Assembly: GCA_014904845.1 (NCBI GenBank)
Contig: MU119547.1
Coordinates: 6,700-49,322, forward strand
DNA: 42,623 nt
Source: Acephala macrosclerotiorum
Taxonomy: Eukaryota; Ascomycota; Leotiomycetes; Helotiales; Mollisiaceae
Direction of reading: 5' to 3'
Below, in pieces: positions 31,485-40,560 of the stretch. Positions within the stretch are counted from its first letter, which is position 1. Each line of letters begins with the position of its first letter. Under the pieces are notes generated by a model. That model saw nothing but the letters and a program-made list of their open reading frames with translations. It made no database searches and was not told the origin of the DNA. A program made the position numbers and the translations under genes.

Positions 31485-33004
31485 TCAAACCATGCTACTT
31501 GATACATACTCTGACAAATACTTTCGAACAGTTGGGGAAATCCGCCTATTGACGCCGTCCCAAACTTCAGAGTAAAATGCTTCCATACGATGCCCTTGTC
31601 GCTTCGCTTCCTCTACCCGGTCGTAAAACGCGGTAGTCAGCGCATACTGATGAACCATCGTGTCTTCTTCAGCATATGCAATAGGATTGTACCGTTGTAG
31701 ACGACAACCAGGGTACACCTGAAGGAGCTGGCTCTCCAACTCCTGAAAAGATGATTCAAGCACAGGAAGTTCGAAGCATCCATCTGATAATTCGATCACA
31801 CCCAAAACCTGGTCTGGTACCCAAATCTCAAACATATTCGCGATGGTATTGCGATCATCTTTCAACTTAGACAACCTAGCAAGAGTGTACACTCGGTGAC
31901 CAATTGTACCATACAATAGAGTGCTGGAGCTGTCTCGTTCGTGTTGACGCTTTGCTTCTGCTCCGAGAATGTTGGGCAACATAATGAAGTTTCCCTTCAA
32001 TTGTGGATCCTCGATATCGAGGACATCCAAGTGACCATTCTCAGCGAATGCAGGGGAAGTCCCGTTCGAGCGTCCACCCTCAGGCAGCGCAGGGGGAGAC
32101 AACGCAAAGGAAGCCCCATCCGACTTGTATACCAGCTTATACGTTTGTAGTACGATCAATGGGATTCCTGAGATGAGCGTAAGGATAGATTGTCCCTACA
32201 AAAGTCAGCTAAGGTCAAAAAATTTGATTGGGGACCCACTAGTAACTTCTGGTACACATCAGGCAAGCCCAAAAGTCCCACGGATGTTACAGCTTCAACA
32301 AGACCAGCGCATGAGCAGCCCAGCGCACCCCAAGCCTTCTTAGTAGATCTCATCTCTTGCGGGCTCATCTCTTGGCTAAGGAACCAAAGTGGGAAAGCTG
32401 ACGAGAACGCAGAAGCAACTAAACTCCCAAGTGCTTGAAGTATGACGGCAAGATCGGGGCGGTATCCTCCGACAACAAAAGAGAAAGCCAGGACGTCGAG
32501 GATGAGCACAACCGCCATGACCGAATATAACTGCCAGCGAGCCAATTTTTGAAGGGAAGCGTTCTTGTTCAGTTTGTTGCACATCCTCTGGTAGATCATC
32601 ATCTGAATTTTGTTAGCGACTTTCATCTGGGGGGTTGCAGGAAGAAGCCAGACTTCCACCGAGAGGTTCAAGAGTATCGAGAGCTCTAGAAGGATCCATA
32701 GGGCTAGCAGCCACTCAGTCCTCTGCCTAGACCTGTAATTTTCGATGAACACTATGAGACCGATATCGATGAAAAGAATGATTGCTAATGGCAGACCTCG
32801 CGTAAGCAGATACTTCCACGCCCTCTGCTGTACTGTGAACCATTGAAGGCCGGTGTCAAGGATATTAGGAAGCAAGGCAAGGATTGCGAAGACGTAAGTA
32901 GCTGCGAGGTTGTTTGGAGGTTCCTGCATGTCGCTTGAGCCGTGAGCTGACAGTGTGGTTCGCTGAAAATATGAGGCATACGAGATGCATTTGCCTCGTC
33001 GCAT
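31485..33004 (-). CDS. Predicted seven-transmembrane protein, 491 aa
   Basis: Exons 33004-32240 and 32195-31485 are joined by a 44-nt intron (GTGGGT donor, GCTGAC branch ten bases before TAG), phase 0. Hydrophobic segments fall at about residues 33-51, 70-88, 97-119, 157-179, 185-208, 225-247 and 256-275. They are followed by a soluble tail of about 210 residues. The last membrane segment is built across the splice junction, which supports the intron. The start may be the second ATG (32929, MQEPPNN), giving 466 aa. The layout resembles fungal orphan integral-membrane proteins with seven helices, but no rhodopsin-like or GPCR signature was recognised, so no function is assigned. Confidence 0.7.
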
Positions 33005-33733
33005 TCTGTGGCCATCCTTATTATATTGATGAGTCTTCGGGAAGCCGCAAAGACAAATATTATGTGGACGCGGGTCTCAATAAAAAATGCGGGTTAGGCA
33101 AGGATTGTTTGAAACATGAAAATGCCTACTTTTCCCTCCTAGGATCTGTTTTCAAGATTGATCTCTTTGCATTGGTTCTTTCAGGATGGGGAGATACTTG
33201 GTGGCGTAAAGATCCTTGGTTTAAGGTGCTTCAAAAATACTACGCACGGACTGTCTCATCTCATCTCATCTCATCTCATCTCATCTCATCTCATCTCACC
33301 CCATCTCACCCTCCGCTCCATCACTCCTAACTTGCCCAACTTTTGTGTTTTCTCGAGACATTCGACCAAAATATGATAATTATTGATGCGAGCCGTTGCT
33401 TATGCAAAATCTCATTGAAATCTTACCAGTGAATTATTGTTCTCTCTTCGACAGGAGATGGTGAGAACGACTCTTGAAGAAACCATTCTTGGTCGCTCCG
33501 GCCCTTCGCCGCTAACAAATGTCGTAGAGAAAAGCTCAGCAGAGCTTCCAAATATGCAACGAAAGATACGCGTGCAATGAGGAATTGAAGTTTCTAGGCA
33601 AGCAAGTTTTGTGACTTGTAAGTACGTTTTACTCGGCTTTTGGTGACTGAGCTGTAGTAAACTACTAAGTGAATAGAAATCTACGACTGAAAGTGTGACG
33701 AAACCAGACCCAACTGCAAAAAACAACCTCACC
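33005..33733. other. Intergenic with pentanucleotide microsatellite and decayed coding text
   Basis: The region holds a (TCTCA)n microsatellite and a plus-strand frame starting at 33459 that encodes about 40 residues (MVRTTLEETILGRSG) before a TGA. Downstream, a canonical donor GTAAGT at about 33618 pairs with CTGAC/CTGTAG near 33657. These may be remains of a spliced gene. No intact gene can be built. Confidence 0.35.
33254..33310. repeat. Pentanucleotide microsatellite (TCTCA)n
   Basis: About nine near-perfect TCTCA units are followed by degenerate CCATCTCACC units. The reverse-complement motif (GATGA)n occurs at 36762-36803. Confidence 0.92.
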
Positions 33734-33868
33734 ATGCCGAGTCCTAATACCCAATCTCATGATACCGAGTCCTCATACCCAAGCCCCTTCTCAGCGATTG
33801 TGAACGAGCTAGGCCCATACTCCGACATCGAAACTCGATACTCATTTTTGGAAGGTGAAGAGAGTTAA
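33734..33868 (+). CDS. Possible 44-aa small protein
   Basis: CTCACCATG is an ideal start context and follows a CA-rich leader. The short product is S/P/E-rich with an acidic end (LEGEES) and an IVNELGPYSDIETRYS core. There is no signal peptide. It may be a real small gene or the surviving first exon of a decayed one. Confidence 0.3.
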   Translation: MPSPNTQSHDTESSYPSPFSAIVNELGPYSDIETRYSFLEGEES

Positions 33869-34120
33869 AACAAGGCACACTACATAGGGCGAGGTTGCTG
33901 GAGGGGAGGATTTGGCTCTCTTTGGTGGAGTATTTTAGGGGAGACAATTGGATTTGCTTGTTTTCCGACCGCTACCTTTCAGCTTAAACTCTAGGCTTGG
34001 GCCCAAATACATGAATGAAAGAATTAGTAGCCTTAAAAGGACTCTCCAAGGTGACATTCTCAGCAATCGTGACGAGTAGATTATAAGCCTTAACATCTCA
34101 GCAAATAGCGGCTTTGAGGA

Positions 34121-34369
34121 ATGGCAAGGTACTGGCGGTATGAAAAGGGGATTGCGAGAGTGTTTCAAGGCGATGACGCTCTTTACTCTGCGCTGAGTTT
34201 GTTTTGCCGCGCTCTACTTGAAGCGACAGGCTCGGAAGCAGCACCTGTCACAGGGCAGGGTAGGCAGCCATTCGACCGTATAGAGTCAAGCCTTAAGTGG
34301 GGTGGCGTGGACGAGCATGAAGCACTTTCTCGCCCGACTCTGCCTTCTAAATTTTTAAATTTCAAATGA
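34121..34369 (+). CDS. Possible small protein, 82 aa
   Basis: The ATG is in fair context (GAGGAATGG). The first 40 residues read like a folded helix (GIARVFQGDDALYSALSLF), and the second half is less protein-like. No family was recognised and no introns were seen. Treat it as a fragment unless transcription is shown. Confidence 0.25.
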   Translation: MARYWRYEKGIARVFQGDDALYSALSLFCRALLEATGSEAAPVTGQGRQPFDRIESSLKWGGVDEHEALSRPTLPSKFLNFK

Positions 34370-35266
34370 CAGCCTGCTTCTGCATTCGTTTCGTTCGATC
34401 CTCCCTATGCGATCCATTATCGGTGAGATCCAAGTTCAAGTTGAAAGATCACAAAAATACCGATACACTCGCAACTTTGCGAGACGCAATCAAACGGATG
34501 AGTTCGATGGTGATGTTTGCTCCGTGAGTGAGACAAGATCGCTTGACCAGCCATTATATATCGAAAGACTGGAAGCATTTTCAAACTGAAATTATTGTTA
34601 TATCTCTCGTTCTTCTTTCTTGTGATTACGGCTAGTCTCTTTTGCTTCGGTGTGGGAAATCTCGATCATATCGCACCTAGGGTGCCTTGGGGCGATCACG
34701 TGACTCTTACGCCACGATTAAATTTTTGTGCCGGTCTCTTGCTTGCCATTTAGGTAGCTCAGCCACACACAGCAAGTTTTACTCTCGACGACGAATGACA
34801 TTCAATCATTGCAGAGCGCATGTTGAGTCACAGAGCAACGAGTTCGCCCTGTGCAAGGCTGCGTCAACTCACCTGTTTCTGTCGAGAACACTTGTTACTT
34901 GTTCCCTCATTCCCTCACAAGGACGACAGGCGCAAGTTGGCGAAAGCGTGATCTTGGAAGGTGGGGTTGATAGCATCAGGCGCAAAATTCGGGAAATTTT
35001 GATGGTCCGCGTTGGGCCTCGACACTTGCGTTCAAATATCATCTTTCTCATCTGCAGCAAGACGACATCGCTCAGACTTTCGATCTCGAATAGGACCATA
35101 CATGTGCCGTTTCCACTGGGCGAAGAGAATCTGAAACGGATTTAATTCTGGTGAAGGCTCATTACTAGCCCTCGGCATCTATCAAGGCTGACATCTATCT
35201 TAGGCTTCGACACACAACCACCCTTTTCCCTTACGAACCACAAGGAGATCTGCGAAGCGTAGAGAG
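34370..35266. other. Intergenic, weak frames only
   Basis: About 900 bp. The frame at 34687-35145 (plus; first ATG 34795) and the minus frame at 34869-35099, which ends in a GTGAGT donor (exon end 34887), oppose each other. Neither has a recognisable domain, so no gene is called. Confidence 0.35.
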
Positions 35267-35652
35267 ATGAAAGTGGATGTTACCCATATCACGGATGATC
35301 GGGAGCGGGAAGCCGAGGCTGTAGCATTAGTATGACATATATAACGCCTGATGGTGAGCATGTACTGATTGCCTCGTAGCTTGGGACGCAAGTGCGGATA
35401 TCCATCGACACCGGACCGGGAAATACTGGGAATGGCACATATGAATTCGCACCATCGACGGTCTGCGCAGTATTGGTTACGGAAAAGAGTGGAGATGGAG
35501 CTGTGAGAGTTACTGGTGGAAGCGAGCAAATTGACAACATTGTGACTGGTCCAACACGAGCGCCACGTATATGGATTATTGCTGTGAAGGAGGGGCAGAC
35601 ATGTACGATACTGGGACGACCTATTTTCCGCTATTTCTATTATCAAACATGA
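35267..35652 (+). CDS. Possible small beta-rich protein, 111 aa, two exons
   Basis: Exons 35267-35329 and 35380-35652 are joined across a 50-nt intron (GTATGA, CTGAT branch, CGTAG), phase 0. The product has an acidic N-terminus (MKVDVTHITDDREREAEA). A glycine/threonine-rich region of alternating strands follows (VRISIDTGPGNTGNGTYEF, GAVRVTGGSEQIDN). There is no secretion signal and the family is unknown. A 164-codon frame on the opposite strand is less protein-like. Confidence 0.4.
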
Positions 35653-35910
35653 TGTAATCTTATATTGCCCCCAGAATTTTGGAGCACAAGTCATGAGAAA
35701 ACTCCATCTTCAACTCTGTTCCTTTTACCGATTTGATTGTTATAGATGGCAATGGCAACTCATGGAATGGGCACGTCATTCGTAATACTTCGCAACCTCC
35801 ATATTCCAGTTGTTTTAGCAAGAAGTCGAAGAGAAGCTTGGCTTGCATATCTGGTTCGATGCCTTTTGTCCCGTCTGAAAGAAGGTTGTCTGAGCTTGAT
35901 TAGCCTTAGT

Positions 35911-36743
35911 CTAGACCCTCAATATTTGAAGCTTTATACCCAAAGTGGCAGTGGCAGGATCTGCATGTGAGTTAGCAGTCTTGCCCGAATTATATGAATT
36001 TTCAGACCCGACATACCGTGAGGGTTCTTTGCTTGGTACAGATCCGCTTGCTGCTGGCCCGACTGAATTTCTTCGATATTGGTCGCATTTCTAAAGACTG
36101 TCACGTTTGTTTGGGGTAGACGCGAGTCTATCAACTCTGGAGTATTGATGCCATTGGTGTGTGCAGCGTTTTCAGGATCAATACCAGAGGAAGGGGTAAA
36201 ATAGATTGGATCATCTACAAGCTAATTAGTATATCTATTCAAACCATTGTGGGGTTATCAATTACTGGATTCGGGAGGGTTGCTTGCCGGAGAAGTTCGC
36301 GCACGCTTAGAGGATCGATCTGCTGGAATCAGTTTCGAAGAATATTTATTTGCGAGATCATTCCACTGACCTGGAAATTCACATCTGTTCAGGCGTGACA
36401 ATCCATTCTCGTAAATTTCCGTCAAACACAGAGGATGTTGGACAATCCCCCACCATTCGATGATTTCTAATACGTCATCCTTCGTCCTGACATCGCCGAG
36501 GGTTGACCATGGGATGGCTAAAGCGCAAAGTGTAAACAGTTCTTTGCTGTAGTTGAAAAGGATCTGTGACCAACGATTTGCTCTCTTTTTGAAAGCATTT
36601 TGGCGTATTGATTCAGGGTTCGTATCGCGTAAAATAATCCAACTTTTTAATTGTTTTTCGGCAGGCACGTAACAGCTGCTGAAGGCTTGATTCTGTTCTT
36701 TCTCAAGAGAAGCAATAACTTTTGACACTTGTGGTGAGGGCAT
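35911..36743 (-). CDS. Hypothetical protein, 241 aa, three exons
   Basis: Exons are 36743-36266, 36214-36017 and 35960-35911. Introns are 51 nt (GTAATT, CTAAT, TGTAG) and 56 nt (GTATGT, perfect CTAAC, GCAG). Both keep phase 1. The N-terminal 150 residues are helical and W/C-containing (SWIILRDTNPES, LEIIEWWGIVQHPLCL), with a basic SSKRARTS patch at about 148-155 and an S/P/N-rich tail. No family was recognised. The (GATGA)n microsatellite lies in the presumed leader, starting 19 bp before the ATG. Confidence 0.65.
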
Positions 36744-37205
36744 AGTGGTACGAAGTATAAAGATGAGATGAGATGAGATGGGATGAGGTGAGGTGAGGTG
36801 AGATAAAGTAAAAGCTGACAAATACATTAGAGGTAGCTTTGAAGCAAGTAACACAGATCGCTGATTGGTATGAATACGAAGCAGCTCTAGGAGATCCTAT
36901 TGGTTGATTCAGATACTCCACTAAATAGGCCTCGGAAGCTCGGGATGCGGGGTATTTTGCTCGCTTACACGCTGGTGTGTTGCATCCTTATGAGCTCTTG
37001 CAGGTTGGGGTTGTTTGAGACCAATTTGAGAGTGCAACGTCTTCACGATTACATGGCTTGCAGAATAAATCGAGTGTATTAGGGCTTGAGGTTCTTTCCA
37101 TGCTCCTAGTTAGACTTAATAATAAAAGGCTAGCACCCATATTCCGTTGGGTTCCAAGCTCCAAGATCCAAAAACCATTGACAACCTATCCAAAATTCTC
37201 CCGAG
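36744..37205. promoter_or_regulatory. Divergent promoter region with microsatellite
   Basis: These 462 bp separate the ATGs of the three-exon gene (minus) and the PD-(D/E)xK-like gene (plus). They include the (GATGA)n tract at 36762-36803. No specific factor site was identified. Confidence 0.4.
36762..36803. repeat. Pentanucleotide microsatellite (GATGA)n
   Basis: Four GATGA units grade into GATGG and GGTGA variants. It is the reverse complement of the (TCTCA)n tract at 33254-33310 and sits just upstream of a start codon. Confidence 0.9.
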
Positions 37206-38255
37206 ATGAGTTTGATTACCACTCCTCAACTAGCAGTATTATGGCATGCCGCCCAAGCAAAGCCCGAATATGCAGCGGCCGAGTTTTGGCAGTATGCTCT
37301 TAAGGAGCATTATTTCAAAGGTCCTGAGTGGAGTATTGCTCCAGAGCAGCCGCCGACGGAAGCTGAGGGCGATCTCAGAAGAGTTGATAAGATCATCAAG
37401 CGGTTTAGATCTACCAGCAGTTATTTTCGCGGCGTCGTATTAGTGGAGCTGAAACGACAGAGCGCCACTCAAAAGGATATTGACGAGGTAGAATATCAAG
37501 CCTTCACTGCCTGTTGTGCCTTCCTTCACTATTATCGCCTAGACACTGTCTGGGCGATGACGGCTGTCGGGACAGCTGCTCGCATCTGGTTTTATAATCG
37601 AGGTGAAACGTACCTCACACCATTCATACCTCCATCTCAAGCTCTTGGGGCTCGATCGGATTACATCGAAGCCAATAGCCCTGAGGCAAATCAATTGAGC
37701 GCCGCTTTTCGCCACATCAACAAACACAACTCTCCAACAACTCTTCCGAGCAATTCCACGCCAAGTCCACGGCCAAGAAACGCAACGCTGCCTTTTGGGT
37801 GGCATGACCATGAGGTCGAGATCGTGGCTGGGCTAGGTGATTACGGGTACGACCCAGCTACCAGTGGAGTAGCAAGCACGAGCACCGACATGGGGTCCAC
37901 TGGTTACAGCCAAGCCCTCACAGATTCAGCTGGTCCAAGCAATTACACCCCCGGTCATGAATACCCTTTCGAAGGGAATCCTGATGCAAGTACCTACAGC
38001 GGTATCTCTCAAGAGGCGCTGCTCGTAGAGACTTTTGTGGTGGAGAAGAATAGGCACGTATTTTACCACTTCTACAACGAGGAAGGCCAAGAAGTGAAAA
38101 CCGAAGCGAGTGATTGGGAAAAGGGCAGCAGATACGCCGGCGAAAAGGTATACGACTGCTTAGTATACACTGGCAAGAAATCCAGAAAAGTTTACAATGT
38201 TTGGCAACATGGTACTGGAGAGGACAAGAAAGGGAAAGGCAAAATCGCATACTGA
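37206..38255 (+). CDS. PD-(D/E)xK nuclease-fold-like protein, 349 aa
   Basis: One exon from ATG 37206 (CCGAGATGAG). The N-terminal 170 residues carry the fold signature: acidic D61 in RRVDKII, then the strand GVVLVELKR with E81-x-K83, a helix ending in TACCAFLHYY, then VWAMTAVGTAARIWFY (about 115-130). A Pro/Ser/Thr-rich linker follows (about 172-270). The C-terminal segment (about 278-345) is rich in aromatic and lysine residues (RHVFYHFYNEEGQ). The same signatures, in the same order, occur in the broken gene at 19512-20347, so the two belong to one family. In well-studied members the D...ExK residues bind the metal for phosphodiester cleavage; here activity is unproven. No nuclear signal other than the basic C-terminus is obvious. 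Confidence 0.8.
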   Translation: MSLITTPQLAVLWHAAQAKPEYAAAEFWQYALKEHYFKGPEWSIAPEQPPTEAEGDLRRVDKIIKRFRSTSSYFRGVVLVELKRQSATQKDIDEVEYQAFTACCAFLHYYRLDTVWAMTAVGTAARIWFYNRGETYLTPFIPPSQALGARSDYIEANSPEANQLSAAFRHINKHNSPTTLPSNSTPSPRPRNATLPFGWHDHEVEIVAGLGDYGYDPATSGVASTSTDMGSTGYSQALTDSAGPSNYTPGHEYPFEGNPDASTYSGISQEALLVETFVVEKNRHVFYHFYNEEGQEVKTEASDWEKGSRYAGEKVYDCLVYTGKKSRKVYNVWQHGTGEDKKGKGKIAY

Positions 38256-38326
38256 GAAGGCACGCTTTTAAGTAGCCGGGTTGTCTTTGCAGCTACGCTG
38301 ATGTCATTCTCTATAATACACAACAG
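38256..38326. other. 71-bp convergent intergenic gap
   Basis: Only 71 bp separate the stop codons of the plus-strand PD-(D/E)xK-like gene and the minus-strand F-box-like gene. Their transcripts probably overlap at the 3' ends. Confidence 0.6.
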
Positions 38327-40306
38327 TTATATTAAGGAGCAAAAAGCGGAATAGTCATCAAACCACCATATTAATGTCCTTTCCATCTTTGTGCTCTCCC
38401 AACCAATCCATTCCTCGGCCGCTAGACACTCAAAAGGGATAGTAGAGAACTGAACATCCACTCGCGACAAGCCATCCTTGATGTTAGACTTGTAATGGAA
38501 TGCAGTTGGTGAGAGGATTTTATGTGTATCAGCGTCGAGTCGACATTGACCAAGAGCTTGCTGATGCCCAGGACAATAAGTAAGTAAAATTCCTAGACAA
38601 GGCGACCCAACCGCTTCACGGTCATGAAAAGTCATGACAGTCTCGACATTGCTCAACGACGCACTCGAACAGTAGAACCCGCTGGTATGGAAAGGAGGGG
38701 ATGCAACCTGGGCAAATCGAGGTGTTTCAACACGCTTCGGGCTCGGGACCTTGGGCATAGCAACTCCAAATGACAGGATCGCACCTCCTTGTGGGGGTTC
38801 TTGGTAAATGAGAGCAGAGGGCGAGCTGCCAAGGTGTTTGACAGCGTAATACTGGTCGTTGCGAGCATTCTGATAGTGGCCAAATTGTAGTAGTTTGCCT
38901 CGAGTCGTCTTCGTCTACGTGTCGATTGGTACGGCATTAGCGAGGAAGACAAGAAGGGGATGAATGATGACAAAAGAAAAGAGTAGATACCATGAGGATA
39001 GGAGAAGCCAGTGGCCCAGGGCCAGTTACTCCATGGCGTACCCAAACTTCCTCAATAGCTTCGCGTTGCAAGGGAAGAAAAATCCAAAGAAGTGATTCAC
39101 GTCGTCGTTGGGGAAACTTGTTGTAGGCCTTAAGAGCAGTATGCTCATCCCTAGCACGATGAGCATGTATGCCATATATCAAACCAGCACAACAAAAGAA
39201 CGTAAGGCCTGTAAGATCAGCTCCCAAAGTAATCGTTCTCAGGCGGTGTGTGTTTTCTGTGGGGCCTGGAATATCGGCCCCTAGAACAGGGTATGGGACT
39301 TCATCAATATTGAAAAACCGGCAGTGGTCTAACTTTGGTGGGGTCGGAGTATCCCACAATAGAGGCTGTTGGTGCATTTTGGTTTCGGAGAACTTCAGTC
39401 GACGGTATCTACCCTACGAGGAATTAGTCTTGGAAGAAAGAAGGATAATTGATATACCTTTGATTCGAGACTCAGATCAAGAAGACGGCATTTTTCCTCG
39501 ACCATATACCAATCACAACCTCCAACATGTTCTTTGGCGGCGGATGGCCATGTATCTGACGATTCTATTATTCTCAGGCCGAATCGATCGAATCCAATAG
39601 TAATAAAACCCTCCTTGGACGATATATCGAGCCCCGCGAATTCCCCAAATCGACTCCAACGCTCTGCACGTATTATGGATTGTGTGGTAGTGTCGCAATC
39701 CAACGTATCTAATCTCCTTTTGCACTCTAAGGCCAATATCCACCTCCAGAGAGGTGCTTCACGCGACATCTCAACAATCATCCGCTGAATCTCGGCGGGC
39801 AAATCTGCCACGAAACATAAATCTGTCATCCGAGAAAGTGGCCCGAATGAGGCAATCTCGAAAGTGTTTGTGGCCTCAATAAACGGCGCTTTTATCCATG
39901 CCCTTGACCATGAGCCCAACTGCCAGATTTGCGACAACAGGGTGGGTATATTGGTCGTCTTTGTATCTCTGCTTAATACGTTGAAGCAGTCGAGGTGAAA
40001 GATAAAACTCTCGAAGGAGTGAGAGCAGCGTTCGCATTGAGGGTAGCGACACAATCGCGGTTGGTAGCTCCGGTCGCCGACGTACACGGTACAGTATTGT
40101 GGCCGATGAGCAGGGAATTCGAAGGGAAGCGTGCATGCTCGATATTTCGCACAATCGCCCGCCACTGTTAAATTAGCTACCGTAAGTACTATATTCAATT
40201 GTGTGGGCATACCAGCAGCGACCGAGTCGCCTTCTTGAACAGTACAAAAGCAGATGATGCATTGGGTACAAAGTTGAATATGTTGCTCAAGAAAAACAGG
40301 CTCCAT
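38327..40306 (-). CDS. F-box-like fungal protein, 603 aa, four exons
   Basis: Exons are 40306-40213, 40164-39458, 39413-38991 and 38914-38327. Introns are 48, 44 and 76 nt, each with a CTAAT-type branch, and all keep phase. The start is ATG 40306; the frame upstream has no other ATG. Cys/His pairs near the N-terminus (CTQCIICF; CRYPQCERCSH; HLDCF) look like a zinc-binding cluster. An F-box-like helix pair (DLPAEIQRMIVEMSREAPLW) follows at about residue 135. The C-terminal half has REAIEEVWVR, then QFGHY, a VTFHDRE-like segment (VMTFHDREA) and CLGILLTYCPGHQQALGQC. These motifs recur in a large group of fungal F-box-type proteins. Likely role: substrate adaptor. Substrate unknown. Confidence 0.75.
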
Positions 40307-40560
40307 TGCGCTGGCCTCAATGGCTGGTTTTGGATGAGGATTTGACCTAAAGTTGAGAATGCACAATGGGGCTCCTGGGACGGCAGACGGCCTCTAAATA
40401 TTTCGAGTACCGAGCGGTCAATGCAAGCTTCTGTGCCGCACGTGCTTTTAGTGACGAAGCAGCTCTCCAGTCAAATGCCTAGCTCTTCCGATGCTGCTTT
40501 ACAAACGTAGTCTGCCGCCCTACGACTTAAAATAGAATTATAACGAGAACTGGTTAATAT
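40307..40560. promoter_or_regulatory. Promoter region and right edge of the gene island
   Basis: Contains the leader of the F-box-like gene. CCGCACGTG at 40436-40444 also occurs at the left junction (4858-4866). Composition falls steeply from about 40530. Confidence 0.4.

Noticed and set aside
32914..33330. 138-codon plus frame ending in SSHLISSHL repeats
   Set aside because: Overlaps the 5' end of the seven-TM gene antisense, and its tail is only the translated microsatellite.
35200..35694. 164-codon minus frame
   Set aside because: Antisense to a two-exon plus reading with better protein character; S/R/C/I-rich with no recognisable domain.
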